Shown here: piece after piece, positions 1 to 8,302 of the stretch
Layout of the letters: the number at the start of each line of letters is the position of its first letter
How positions within the stretch are numbered: position 1 is the stretch's first letter
Source of the DNA: DAIDKA01 sp036267975
Lineage (GTDB): Bacteria; Pseudomonadota; Gammaproteobacteria; Steroidobacterales; Steroidobacteraceae
Reading direction: 5' to 3'
Assembly (NCBI GenBank): GCA_036267975.1
Contig: DATAVA010000028.1
Location: forward strand, 248,001-312,000
DNA: 64,000 nucleotides
Made by a program: the position numbers and the translations under genes
Notes under the pieces: generated by a model
The model's database searches: none
Told to the model about the DNA's origin: nothing
The model's input: the letters and a program-made list of their open reading frames with translations, nothing else

Positions 1-608
1 CCGGCAAGGTCGAACATGCGCGCCTCGGCGTGTCCATCCAGGGCGTGAATCAGTCACTCGCCAAGTCGTTCCACCTCGAAGCACCCGAAGGAGCGCTGGT
101 GTCGAAGGTCGAACCGGACAGCGCCGCGGCCCGGGCCGGACTGCGTGCGGGCGATGTGATCCTGGACTACAACAATGCAGCCCTGCTCGATGCCGGTCAG
201 TTGTCTGCGGCAGTCGCGATGGCCGCGCCCGGCGACTCCGTGAGCATGAAGGTCTGGCGCGACGGCAAGACCGTCGATCTGACCGCGAAACTGGGTGGCG
301 TGCCGGCCAAGGCCGAACTGGTCAAGGCCGCTGCGACCACTGGCGAGACGCTCGGACTGCGCGTGCATCCGATGACCTCCGATGAGGCCAACCAGACCGG
401 TATCTCCTCGGGACTGGTGGTCGACCGCGTCGGGGGCGCTGCGGCCGCTGCCGGTATCGAACCCGGGGATGTCGTCCTCGCTGTCGATGGCACCGCTGTC
501 ACCAACGTCAACCAGCTGCGCAGCATGGTCGGCAACCACCAGAACACGGTGGCACTGCTGATCCAGCGCGGCGATGCCCGGATCTTCGTGCCGGTGCAGC
601 TGGGCTGA
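1..608 (+). CDS. DegP/DegQ (HtrA) periplasmic serine protease, C-terminal PDZ1-PDZ2 part
   Basis: This is the 3' end of a Do-family serine endoprotease. The reading frame is already open at the window edge (first full codon at base 3), so the trypsin-like domain lies outside. About 201 residues are visible. The first ones (KVEHARLGVSIQGVNQ) match the strand that opens PDZ1 in DegP/DegQ, where the family has a 'GVxIQxVN' motif. PDZ1 covers roughly the first 90 visible residues (SKVEPDSAAARAGLRAGDVI), and PDZ2 the last 85 (DRVGGAAAAAGIEPGDVVLA). In this family the PDZ domains bind exposed C-termini of misfolded envelope proteins. A strong intrinsic terminator follows 34 nt after the stop, so this is the last gene of its transcript. 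DegP, DegQ and DegS/MucD cannot be told apart without the N-terminus, but two PDZ domains argue against DegS. Confidence 0.9.
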   Translation, partial: GKVEHARLGVSIQGVNQSLAKSFHLEAPEGALVSKVEPDSAAARAGLRAGDVILDYNNAALLDAGQLSAAVAMAAPGDSVSMKVWRDGKTVDLTAKLGGVPAKAELVKAAATTGETLGLRVHPMTSDEANQTGISSGLVVDRVGGAAAAAGIEPGDVVLAVDGTAVTNVNQLRSMVGNHQNTVALLIQRGDARIFVPVQLG

Positions 609-641
609 TGCCAACTGTCGATTGATAACTACCTCGAAATC

Positions 642-670
642 GCCCCGGTCGCAGGACCGGGGCTTTTTTT
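642..670 (+). terminator. Rho-independent terminator after the HtrA gene
   Basis: A perfect 9-bp GC-rich stem, gccccggtc (642-650) and gaccggggc (655-663), has a 4-nt loop (gcag) and is followed by seven T residues (664-670). It lies between the protease stop and the convergent GlxA-type gene. Confidence 0.93.
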
Positions 671-673
671 GAC

Positions 674-1615
674 TCAGGCGGCGGCGCGCCGCACCGTCGC
701 GGGCGTCACGCCAAACAGCCGCAGGAATGTCCGACGCATCCTTTCCGCGTTGCCAAATCCATGGGCACGAGCGACATCCTGGACGGATCTGCCACTGCCC
801 AGCAGCGCGCCGCGCGCCGCTTCAGCGCGCAGTTGCTCGATGGCCTTCGCCGGGGACATGCCCGTCTCCGCGTGAAATGCGCGCGAGAAATGCCGCGAAC
901 TCATGCAGGCCCGCTCGGCAAGCGTAGCCACGCTGAAGGGTTTGCCAAGATTTCTGCGCACGTGGTCCAGCAGCGCTGCGAACCTGCCATTGGCGCGCTC
1001 CAGATCCAGCAACGCCGAGAATTGCGACTGGCCGCCCGGCCGTCGGAAATAGACCACCAACTGCTGCGCCGTGCGCCGCGCGACGACCTCGCCCAGATCC
1101 TCTTCGATCAAAGCCAGCGACAGGTCGATGCCGGCAGTGATTCCCGCGGAGGTCCAGATGCGCCCATCCTTGATGAAAATGCGGTCGGGTTCCAGGCGGA
1201 CACGGGGAAACCGGCGGCCAAAATCGATGCTGCAGCTCCAATGCGTGGTCGCGCGCTTCCCGTCCAGCAGTCCTGCCGCGGCCAGCAGATAGGCCCCTGA
1301 GCACACGCTGCTCGTGCGGCGCGCCGCGCCGGCACACCCCTGGAGGAACCGGCGGGTTCGAGGACAGGCGAGCGCGATACGCGAGCCGTCGCCGCCAGCC
1401 ACGAGCAGCGTATCCACTTGGGTCGTGCGGCCGAACGCACTGGCCTGCAGCGAAACGCCCGCCGAGCTTGGTACGGACCCCGGTTCCGCGGCCACCACGC
1501 GTAACGCGTAGCTGCCCGGCCGGTAGCGCTCAGCTATCTCAAACGCCGCGATCGGGCCGGCCACATCGAGCAGCTGAAAATTCGGATAGATCAAAAAAGC
1601 GACTTGACGCGGCAT
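674..1615 (-). CDS. GlxA-family transcriptional regulator (DJ-1/PfpI domain + AraC HTH)
   Basis: A 313-residue regulator with the usual GlxA/FtrA layout. The N-terminal class-I amidotransferase-like DJ-1/PfpI domain spans about residues 1-185 and includes the nucleophile-elbow motif SVCSGAYLLAAAGLLDG. The C-terminal AraC/XylS double HTH spans about 215-310 (CMSSRHFSRAFHAETGMSPAKAI, then the second helix pair ending VTPATVRRAAA). The DJ-1 domain of such regulators is usually a ligand sensor, not an enzyme. The gene starts at ATG 1615, 78 bp from a divergent DJ-1 enzyme gene (1694). Because that neighbour has the same fold, this protein probably controls it from the shared intergenic region. 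The exact ligand is unknown. Confidence 0.92.
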   Translation of the reverse strand: MPRQVAFLIYPNFQLLDVAGPIAAFEIAERYRPGSYALRVVAAEPGSVPSSAGVSLQASAFGRTTQVDTLLVAGGDGSRIALACPRTRRFLQGCAGAARRTSSVCSGAYLLAAAGLLDGKRATTHWSCSIDFGRRFPRVRLEPDRIFIKDGRIWTSAGITAGIDLSLALIEEDLGEVVARRTAQQLVVYFRRPGGQSQFSALLDLERANGRFAALLDHVRRNLGKPFSVATLAERACMSSRHFSRAFHAETGMSPAKAIEQLRAEAARGALLGSGRSVQDVARAHGFGNAERMRRTFLRLFGVTPATVRRAAA

Positions 1616-1693
1616 GGCCTAAAACGTTGGAACTATGTCATTTCTGCCAAAGGCTAGGCGGTTATTCTGTGGGCGTCAAATCAGGAGCGGGTC

Positions 1694-2386
1694 ATGGCAA
1701 GCGACTTTCCCATCGTGTTCGCACTTTTCCCGCGCATCACGCAGCTGGATTTCACGGGGCCGTTCGAGGTGTTCTCGCGCCTCCCCGGTGCACGCTGCAT
1801 CCTGGCCTCGGTCGACGGTGGTTCGATCTGCGCCGACGGCGGCATCACTTTCAGCGGTGTCGTGAAGCTGGCCGACCTTCCCGGCTGTGCGTTGCTGTGC
1901 GTACCCGGGGGCTTCGGAACGGTCGCGGCCATGGAAGACCGCGCGTTTATCAGTGAACTTGCGCGCCTCGGCGCAGGCGCGCGGTACGTGACATCGGTGT
2001 GCACCGGCTCGTTGCTGCTGGCCGCGGCGGGTTTGCTGCACGGCAAGCGCGCGGCGTGCCATTGGGCCTGGCGCGACCTGCTGCCCGCGTTTGGTGTGGC
2101 CCCAGATGCCGCACGAGTCGTGCGCGACGGCAACGTCATTACCGGTGGCGGTGTCACGGCCGGTATCGATATGGCCCTGACGGTCATGGCCGAAGTCGCC
2201 GGCATCGACTATGCCCAGGCCGTGCAACTGTCGCTTGAATACGCGCCCGAACCGCCGTTCGATTGTGGACGACCGGAGCGTGCGCGGCCCGAAATCGTGG
2301 CCGCAGTGCAGGAGCGGCTGGCGGCGATGGCCGATGCGCGCGGCGCGGCCGTGGAGCGCGCCGCGCGATTGCTCAACGCGCACTGA
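1694..2386 (+). CDS. DJ-1/PfpI family protein, isonitrile hydratase-like
   Basis: A 230-residue stand-alone DJ-1/PfpI domain, about the size of isonitrile hydratase (InhA), which hydrates isonitriles to N-substituted formamides. The residues expected for that activity are present: Asp19 in TQLDFTGP, and the nucleophile-elbow Cys103-Thr104 in VTSVCTGSLLLAAAGLLHG. The start is ATG 1694, with tcaggagcgggtc upstream as a good ribosome-binding site. It diverges from the GlxA-type regulator and converges on the P450 with only 4 nt between stops. Substrate assignment rests on similarity to InhA. A chaperone/glyoxalase DJ-1 role is less likely given the CTG elbow but cannot be excluded. Confidence 0.85.
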   Translation: MASDFPIVFALFPRITQLDFTGPFEVFSRLPGARCILASVDGGSICADGGITFSGVVKLADLPGCALLCVPGGFGTVAAMEDRAFISELARLGAGARYVTSVCTGSLLLAAAGLLHGKRAACHWAWRDLLPAFGVAPDAARVVRDGNVITGGGVTAGIDMALTVMAEVAGIDYAQAVQLSLEYAPEPPFDCGRPERARPEIVAAVQERLAAMADARGAAVERAARLLNAH

Positions 2387-2390
2387 TGCG

Positions 2391-3598
2391 TCAGGAAGCC
2401 CGCACGGCCAGCGGCAGTGTATCCAGGCCGCGTATCGTGTTATTGAGCCGCCACGTGGGTTCGCCGGCAAGTTCGATGAATTCGACCGTGCGTGCAAGCA
2501 CTGCCAGCACGCTCTGCGCTTCCAGGCGCGCGACCATCTGCCCCACGCACGTGTGAATGCCGTATCCGAAACCCACGTGACCTAATGTCTTGCGACCAAC
2601 ATCGAATCTGTCGGGATCCTGCCATTTGCGCGGGTCGCGGTTTGCTGCGGCGAGGAACAGCAGGACTTTCTGGCCCTCATCGAGATGCACACCCGCCACC
2701 TCGACGGCTTTCGTCGTCGTCCGGAAGAAGGTCTGGACCGGCGCGGCATGGCGGATCACTTCCTCGAAAGCCGCGCGCGCCAACGTGGGATTTTCGCGCA
2801 GGCATCGCCACTGCTCAGGATTGCTGGCGAAACAATGCAGGGCATTGCTGATCCCGAAGATCGTCGTATCCAATCCCGCGCTCAGCAACGACCGCACCAG
2901 CAGTGCGGCCTCCTCGTGGGTTACATGACCCGCGTCCGCCGCGGCGTAGATCTGCGCACCAATGCCGTCGGTTGAAAGCGCCTCGCGCTGGCACTGAGCG
3001 GTGATCCATGGGATGACCGGCGCAACGCTGGCCATCGATTCCTCCAGGAGCCGGTTGTGCGGACCGAAGGCGTTGAACACCATGTTGCCATACGGAAGCA
3101 GGTGCTCGCGTCCTTCGCGGACCAGTCCCACGGCATCCGGAAATACGCTGAGTGGAAAAGCCTCGGCGAGCTGTTTGACCCCATCAAACCGACCGCGCTG
3201 GAGGAGCCCCTCGATCAGGCGCTGCGCCTCCTGCTCGAAGCGCGCGCCCAGCTTCTCCAATGCCGGCCGCGACAGGATCCGCGACAGCACGCTGCGCGTG
3301 CGTGTGTGCGCGGGCGGATCGGCCTCGAGGATGATGCTCGGCCGCCGCCACGGTCCTCCGTCTTGAAGTTTGTGAGGCCCGCTCCGTAGCGTGAGCAGAA
3401 TGTCTGCCAGTCATTCAGGGCGGCACTTACCTGCTCATATCTGGCCATCGCCCAGATGCCGTAGCGTGAGAGCCAGACGACGGGACCCGCGTTCCGCAGC
3501 TGCTCGTGGAAGCCATACGGACTGCTCAGGAATTCAGGGGAGAATGGATCGAGATCCAACTCGGCGTATGCTTGAGCGCTCGCTGCCATCGCGCTCAA
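2391..3598 (-). pseudogene. Cytochrome P450, CYP199A-like (para-substituted benzoate monooxygenase), 1-nt frameshift
   Basis: Read through one frameshift, this encodes about 402 residues closely resembling CYP199A enzymes, soluble P450s that O-demethylate or oxidise para-substituted benzoates such as 4-methoxybenzoate. Visible hallmarks are the N-terminal DPFSPEFLSSPYGFHEQLR, the I-helix oxygen-activation motif LLSAGLDTT, the ExxR helix in FEEVIRHAAP, VQTFFRTTT, and the heme-cysteine loop FGYGIHTCVGQ. The N-terminal part runs from 3598 to about 3354 and the rest from about 3350 to 2391 in another frame. At the join the family has 'EKPWRPPSIILEADPPAHTR'. One extra base near 3350-3354 restores PWRRPSIILEADPP, so a single base seems to be missing. 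A TTG start at 3598 has AAGGGG 7 nt upstream; ATG 3589 is the alternative. Either a recent pseudogene or a sequencing error. No ferredoxin or ferredoxin reductase gene lies nearby. Confidence 0.85.
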
Positions 3599-3606
3599 GC
3601 ATACGC
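3564..3606. promoter_or_regulatory. Perfect 16-bp inverted repeat over the P450 start
   Basis: gcgtatgcttgagcgc (3564-3579) is exactly inverted as gcgctcaagcatacgc (3591-3606), with an 11-nt spacer. The repeat contains the P450 TTG start and the alternative ATG, and it borders the Shine-Dalgarno-like AAGGGG. It could be a regulator operator, or an mRNA hairpin that occludes the start. The symmetry is seen directly; the function is inferred. Confidence 0.6.
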
Positions 3607-3735
3607 CCCTTCGCGCCGTGGATGCGCCCGGGAGGTCGACTGACTGGAGCGCTCAAAGGGCGCGCGGCACTCCAATGCCCGCCGCGTGATGGCGCAATCG
3701 TCCAGAGGCGCAGCCAGATCAAACCTGGGGCGCAT
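3595..3735 (-). CDS. Possible 46-residue leader ORF upstream of the P450
   Basis: A short reading frame, beginning MRPRFDLAAPLDDCAITRR and ending HPRREGAYA, has an excellent ribosome-binding site (aaggagtcacc directly before ATG 3735). Its TGA stop overlaps the putative TTG start of the P450 (TTGA), an arrangement typical of translational coupling. I do not recognise the peptide. It is polar, with no signal peptide or membrane segment. It could be a real small protein, a translated leader that opens the hairpin at 3564-3606, or the remnant of a decayed gene. Confidence 0.35.
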   Translation of the reverse strand: MRPRFDLAAPLDDCAITRRALECRAPFERSSQSTSRAHPRREGAYA

Positions 3736-3884
3736 GGTGACTCCTTGAAACCGAAAATCGGCGGCTCCCGGCACCACGCGAAATAATCACGGCGTCCGAT
3801 CACGCACGGTTGCCGCCGTGCGGCGCGAGGCCCAACACGATTGTCCAAACGACGACCAAGCGCACCTGCCGCCCCCTTTTGTGT

Positions 3885-5762
3885 CTACTCCAGGCCGAAG
3901 GCGAGCAAGACATTCCCAGGCAGGCCGACGAGGCTGCCATTGCCCGAATTCACGAACAGCATGCCGCCGACGACGATCGGGCCGGGGCCATCCATGCTGC
4001 CACCGCTGGCTTTCACACCATTCACCGTCTCGAACGAACGGCTCGTATTGAACAGCCAGATCACTTTGCCGGTCTTGATCGAATAGGCGCGCAGTCCGCC
4101 ATCCATGCCGCTGCTGAGGATCGCGCCGGGAATCGCGGTCACTGCAGCGCCCTGCCCCGTGCTGCAACCCACCTGTCCGGCGCACAGCGCCTTCGGCCGC
4201 GGCGCAGCCCACGCAAGGGTGCCATCCGCCAGGTTCAGCGCGTGGATGCCGCCCGGGGTTTCGGTGAGCAGATCGGCCGTGCCGATGAAGACCCGACCGC
4301 CCGCAATCGCACCGCCCCACATTCCGCCCAGGCCGCTGCCCTTGCCCACGCGGTACTGCCATACGACCTTGCCTTCCTGGTCCGGGTCCATCGCATAGGC
4401 CATGCCCGATTTCTGCGGCAATACCAGCAGGTCACGTCCCTTCAGATGCGCCAGCGCCGGGGAGGCCGAGAAATCGTAATCCGGGCCCAGCGTCCCGGGA
4501 CAACCCGTGTTCGGATTGTTCGTGGCGGCGCAGCCCATGGCCCACACATCGTTGGGCAATACCTGGCTCACCCACTTGATTGCACCCGTCGCCATATCCA
4601 ACGCGAGCACCGCATCGCTGGTGTGCTGCGGAGGATCCGAGTAGGCATTGCCGGTGGCCACGTAGAGGAGCTTGCGTTTCGGATCGATGGTGGGCGAGGA
4701 CCAGATCCCCACGCCCGATGGGCCGAACATCGGCATGCCCGCCGCGGATTTACCGCGCGGTTGCGGCTCGGGCACGGTGTAGGTCTTCCACAGCACTTTG
4801 CCGGTGTCGATATCCAGCGCCGACACACTGCCACGCAGGGTGCAGCAGCCTTTGGCGGCATGGATTCCCTGGCCTTCCTCACCGACGCCCTGAATCGGGA
4901 TATACACGCGCCCCGCATAGGCCGCCGGCGCGCCGGTGATGGCCGCGGACGGGTGCGTATCGATCTTTGTGGTCCACACCTGCTTGCCGGTCTGCGCATC
5001 GATGGCGTACGCATTCGCCCGGCGATCACCAAACAGCACGACATTGCCGGCCTTCCCATCCGCACTGTGGTAGGGCGCGACCGACAGGGCCGTCGGCACG
5101 CCGGCCGGCGCCTTGAACATCCAGTAGGTGCAGCCCGTCGCCGGATCCAGCGCATACACGCCGCCATTGTCACTGGCGACGAACAGGCGCCCGCCCGCGA
5201 CCGCCGGCTGCGTGCGCGCCGCCGGCACGTTCGCGTAGCCGAACGCCCACTTGAGCTTCAGATGCGGCAGGTCCGCCGCCGTCAGGCCGCCCGCGGCCTT
5301 GTTCTGGAAGCGCGCGTTTTCCAACCCATTGCCCCAGCCGCTCCAGCGCGGCAGCGATGCCGGATCACGCATCAGCGTCTGCTTCTCGCACATTTTTCCT
5401 GCCGTCACCGCGGCCGTCTGCACCGGCCCGAAAGGGCGGCCGGCGACGAACTGTGAGACGGCCTTGCGTTCCGCGTCTGTCAGGGTCGCACCCTGAGCCT
5501 GCATCTTGCCGGTCGTCAGGGCCGTGAGAATGGCCTCCGGAGGATAGCGATGCAGCAGTTCGACCGGCACCGCGCGCGCATCCGCGGTTGCCGGAGCCTT
5601 GCCGGCCGTGGGCACCAGGCTCAGGTGACACACGCTGCAGAGGCGCTTGAACACCGCCTGGCCCTGCGCCTTGACGGCGGCGCTTTGCGCCTGGGCGACA
5701 CCCAGCGTCGCGGCGTTCAACACCAGCAATGCTGCAATCCCTATATGTGATTTGCGAATCAT
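3885..5762 (-). CDS. Periplasmic cytochrome c / PQQ-type beta-propeller quinohemoprotein
   Basis: A 625-residue exported protein. A Sec signal peptide (residues 1-26, MIRKSHIGIAALLVLNAATLGVAQAQ) is followed by a small cytochrome c domain with heme motif CSVCH at 42-46, then a PQQ-type propeller of about 500 residues with repeated blades (VYALDPATGCTYW, VSALDIDTGKVLW, VLALDMATGAIKW, IHALNLADGTLAW). Having the heme domain at the N-terminus is the order found in polyvinyl-alcohol-dehydrogenase-like quinohemoproteins, unlike the alcohol dehydrogenase at 19756-21870. It presumably oxidises an alcohol or similar substrate in the periplasm. Start: ATG 5762 with GGAAG about 7 nt upstream; upstream in-frame codons lack coding character. 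The gene diverges from the peptidase at 5841. No PQQ biosynthesis genes lie in the window. Confidence 0.85.
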   Translation of the reverse strand: MIRKSHIGIAALLVLNAATLGVAQAQSAAVKAQGQAVFKRLCSVCHLSLVPTAGKAPATADARAVPVELLHRYPPEAILTALTTGKMQAQGATLTDAERKAVSQFVAGRPFGPVQTAAVTAGKMCEKQTLMRDPASLPRWSGWGNGLENARFQNKAAGGLTAADLPHLKLKWAFGYANVPAARTQPAVAGGRLFVASDNGGVYALDPATGCTYWMFKAPAGVPTALSVAPYHSADGKAGNVVLFGDRRANAYAIDAQTGKQVWTTKIDTHPSAAITGAPAAYAGRVYIPIQGVGEEGQGIHAAKGCCTLRGSVSALDIDTGKVLWKTYTVPEPQPRGKSAAGMPMFGPSGVGIWSSPTIDPKRKLLYVATGNAYSDPPQHTSDAVLALDMATGAIKWVSQVLPNDVWAMGCAATNNPNTGCPGTLGPDYDFSASPALAHLKGRDLLVLPQKSGMAYAMDPDQEGKVVWQYRVGKGSGLGGMWGGAIAGGRVFIGTADLLTETPGGIHALNLADGTLAWAAPRPKALCAGQVGCSTGQGAAVTAIPGAILSSGMDGGLRAYSIKTGKVIWLFNTSRSFETVNGVKASGGSMDGPGPIVVGGMLFVNSGNGSLVGLPGNVLLAFGLE

Positions 5763-5791
5763 CAGTGCTTCCGTACGATTGCGGCGGGTTG

Positions 5792-5833
5792 CCAGCGAGG
5801 CCGAAGTATACGCTGGTGGGCCCGGGGTATACT
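5792..5833. promoter_or_regulatory. Overlapping dyads in the 5763-5840 divergent intergenic region
   Basis: Two inverted repeats overlap between the quinohemoprotein and peptidase starts. One is CCAGCG (5792-5797) with CGCTGG (5811-5816). The other is AGTATAC (5805-5811) with GTATACT (5827-5833). The second is AT-rich against its surroundings and is a plausible operator or promoter element for one or both genes. Confidence 0.35.
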
Positions 5834-5840
5834 CACCCCC

Positions 5841-6749
5841 ATGGACATGCGCGATCAGGACGAGAGCAGCAACGTCGAAGACGTGCGCGGTTCCAGCGGT
5901 GGATTCCAGTTCCGGCCAGTGCACGGCATCGGCCTCGGTACGCTCGTCATCGCGCTCATCGGCGGCTGGGCCCTCGGCATCAACCCGCTGCAGATGATCG
6001 GACTGCTCGGCGGCGGTGGCACCAGCGGCGCGCCCGACACCCCCGTACAGCAGGCCGCGCCACCGACCTCGGACCAGGCCGCAAACCAGGTGGCGGACCA
6101 GGTCGTCGAGGACCCGCAGGTCAAATTCGTTTCGCAGGTCCTGCGCAGTACTGAAGTGGTGTGGACCGACACCTTCAAGCAGATGGGCCGCACTTACGAG
6201 AATCCGAAGCTGCGGCTGTTCCGCGACAGCTATCCGACGGCGTGCGGTCAGGGTCAGGCGGCGGCCGGACCGTTCTACTGCCCGAATGATCGCATCGTGT
6301 ACCTCGATCTCGGGTTCTTCGATCTGATGACCCGGCAGTTGAATGCACCCGGGCAGTTCGCCCATGCGTACGTCATCGGCCATGAAGTCGGTCACCACGT
6401 GCAGAATCTGCTCGGCATACTCGGCAGGGTCGATGCGCAGCGCGCACGCAGCAGCGCTGCCGAGTCCAATGCACTCAGCGTCAAGATCGAATTGCAGGCG
6501 GATTGTTTCGCCGGTGTATGGGCGCGGCGCGCGCAACACGAGCAGGGCTGGCGCCTCGAGCCCGGGGACATCGAGACGGCACTCAATGCCGCAAGCCAGA
6601 TCGGCGATGACACCCTGCAGAAAAAGTCCCGCGGCACCATCGTGCCCGAATCCTTCACTCACGGCACCAGTGCCCAGCGGGTGTCGTGGTTCAAGCGCGG
6701 CATCGACTCGGGCGACATAAGCCAATGCGACACGTTCGGCACCGGTTAA
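5841..6749 (+). CDS. ypfJ: YpfJ/KPN_02809-type neutral zinc metallopeptidase
   Basis: A 302-residue membrane-anchored putative zinc peptidase. A single N-terminal membrane segment lies at about residues 31-53 (IGLGTLVIALIGGWALGI), followed by a low-complexity linker and the peptidase domain. The zinc motif HEVGHH sits in AYVIGHEVGHHVQNLLG, and a downstream glutamate in LQADCFAGVWARR is a likely third ligand. This matches the family length and order (WTDTFKQMGRTYENPKLRLF, CPNDRIVYLDLGFF). The biological role of YpfJ proteins is poorly defined. The 3' end overlaps the next gene by 25 bp, so the two are probably cotranscribed. Confidence 0.92.
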   Translation: MDMRDQDESSNVEDVRGSSGGFQFRPVHGIGLGTLVIALIGGWALGINPLQMIGLLGGGGTSGAPDTPVQQAAPPTSDQAANQVADQVVEDPQVKFVSQVLRSTEVVWTDTFKQMGRTYENPKLRLFRDSYPTACGQGQAAAGPFYCPNDRIVYLDLGFFDLMTRQLNAPGQFAHAYVIGHEVGHHVQNLLGILGRVDAQRARSSAAESNALSVKIELQADCFAGVWARRAQHEQGWRLEPGDIETALNAASQIGDDTLQKKSRGTIVPESFTHGTSAQRVSWFKRGIDSGDISQCDTFGTG

Positions 6750-7624
6750 TCCGGTGCGCCTGGGCTGCGGCCGTGGCCCTTTTCGGGTCGGCGTGCTGGG
6801 CTGCGCCTGCGCCCGCGCGGGATGCCCCCATCCCGTTCGACATTCCTGCGCAGCCCATGGCGGCGGCCCTCAATGCCTGGGCGCTGCAGGCCAACACCCA
6901 GGTGTTCGTGGATCCCGGCCCCGTCGCGCGGCTGCGAGCGCCCGCCGTCAAGGGGTCACTGACGCCCCGGCAGGCGCTGCGGGCGTTGCTCGCGCGCAGC
7001 AATCTCGTGGTCTCCCGCGGTGCGAACGGGGTGTTCGTGGTCAAACCGCGCCCGCTCGTTGCCGCCGCTCCCGCACCCACTCCGCGCACCGAACCCGCGC
7101 CCCCGCCCGCACCTGCCCCGCCGCTGCGCGCACCGCTGAGCGCGCGCGACAGCGACGGCCCGTGGCTGCTCGGACTGTCCGCCGTCTATGCCAGCGACGC
7201 GGGTCATGCCCGAACCGGCGCCACCCTCGCGCTGGCCGCCGAATATTTCATCACTGACCACGTCGCCGGCGCGCTCGATGTGACCCTGCCGCGCACCCAC
7301 TCGTTTGATGATGCGAGCGCCCGACTGCAGTCAACCGCGGTGCGTCTCAAATATTATTTCCTGCCGGAAGGCGCCTGGGACCCATACCTGGCTGCCGGTG
7401 TCAATGTCACGGCGATCTACGCTGCAAGCGGGGTGAGCGGATTGGATCACGTGACTGCCGGACCCACCCTCGAGGCCGGATTCGATGTGCGACTGAACCC
7501 GCGCTGGCTGCTCAATGCGGCGGTCGGTTGGGCGCAGGTGCGGCCCGCCGCGGACGGCTTGCAGGGCCGCGATATCCGCATCGATCCGGTGCAGTTCGCG
7601 CTCGGATTTGTTTATCGGTTTTGA
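6725..7624 (+). CDS. STN-domain / OmpW-like outer-membrane barrel fusion, putative surface-signalling transducer
   Basis: A 299-residue exported protein with two recognisable parts. After a Sec signal peptide (about 1-26) comes an STN (secretin/TonB short N-terminal) domain at about 38-108: FDIPAQPMAAALNAWALQA, then GSLTPRQALRALLARSNLVV and GVFVVK. A Pro/Ala-rich linker (about 109-145) leads to an OmpW-type eight-strand barrel (LKYYFLPEGAWDPYLAAGVN, ending ...FALGFVYRF with terminal Phe). STN domains normally sit at the N-terminus of TonB-dependent transducers or secretins and contact FecR-type anti-sigma factors. This gene directly precedes an ECF sigma/FecR pair, so the barrel may replace the TonB receptor as transducer. 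Start ATG 6725 is chosen because the signal peptide follows; a GTG at 6686 is less likely. Confidence 0.8.
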   Translation: MRHVRHRLIRCAWAAAVALFGSACWAAPAPARDAPIPFDIPAQPMAAALNAWALQANTQVFVDPGPVARLRAPAVKGSLTPRQALRALLARSNLVVSRGANGVFVVKPRPLVAAAPAPTPRTEPAPPPAPAPPLRAPLSARDSDGPWLLGLSAVYASDAGHARTGATLALAAEYFITDHVAGALDVTLPRTHSFDDASARLQSTAVRLKYYFLPEGAWDPYLAAGVNVTAIYAASGVSGLDHVTAGPTLEAGFDVRLNPRWLLNAAVGWAQVRPAADGLQGRDIRIDPVQFALGFVYRF

Positions 7625-7696
7625 ACCCTTTTGAATCGCTTTCTCGTAAAATCGTGCAATCCGCGGCATCTTCGCCGCGGCGCGATTGCGGGTTTC

Positions 7697-8302
7697 ATGA
7701 AGCAAGAGCCGACCCAAGTACTTGCCCGTCCGGCCGAGACTGCCTATCCGCTGGACCTGGACGCCGCCGCCGCCGGGGAGCCGATCCCCGCCGACCCGTC
7801 GCACCGGGCCTACGTCACGATGCTGTTCGACCGGCATCGCGTGTCCCTGCAGCGTTACCTGATGCGGCTCGTTCCGCCCGATGATGCGGCTGAACTCGTG
7901 CAGGAAAGCTATTACCGGCTGCTGCGGCACGGTGAGATGGTGAAGATCGACGCGATGGCGCGGTCATTCCTGTTTCAGACGGCGACCAATCTCGCGCGCG
8001 ATCACTATCGCCGGCGCGCCTCGCATCGCGCCTCCGCGCACGTGCCCATCGAAGATGAGGAAATCATCGAGGAGCATCTCGGTCCCGACGCGCACCTCAC
8101 CGGCGAGCAGACCCGCGTGCTGCTCGAGCGTGCCATCGCCGATCTGCCCCAGGACACGCGTACCGTGTTCATGCTGCATCGGTTCCGCGACCTCACCTAT
8201 CCGCAGATCGCGCAGACCATGAATCTCAGTGCCCGCACGGTCGCGCGCAAGATGGCCGAAGCGCTCGAACGGCTCAGCGCCGTCATGACGGAGCCCACAT
8301 GA
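7697..8302 (+). CDS. FecI-type ECF RNA polymerase sigma factor
   Basis: A 201-residue ECF sigma factor. Region 2 contains AELVQESYYRLLRH and the core-binding/-10 helix RSFLFQTATNLARDHYRRR. After an acidic spacer (IEDEEIIEEH), region 4 reads LPQDTRTVFMLHRFRDLTYPQIAQTMNLSARTVARKMAEAL. It directs transcription when released or activated by its FecR partner, with which it overlaps by 4 nt (ATGA at 8299-8302). ATG 7697 is preferred over an in-frame TTG at 7631 because the intervening residues have no family counterpart. Likely targets are the downstream genes to 12640 and possibly the STN-barrel gene upstream. Confidence 0.93.
   Translation: MKQEPTQVLARPAETAYPLDLDAAAAGEPIPADPSHRAYVTMLFDRHRVSLQRYLMRLVPPDDAAELVQESYYRLLRHGEMVKIDAMARSFLFQTATNLARDHYRRRASHRASAHVPIEDEEIIEEHLGPDAHLTGEQTRVLLERAIADLPQDTRTVFMLHRFRDLTYPQIAQTMNLSARTVARKMAEALERLSAVMTEPT

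Noticed and set aside
3810..5456. Long plus-strand open frame opposite the quinohemoprotein gene
   Set aside because: It is antisense to a gene with clear PQQ and heme motifs. Its translation is Arg/His/Ala-rich with no recognisable domain, as expected for the complement of GC-rich coding DNA.
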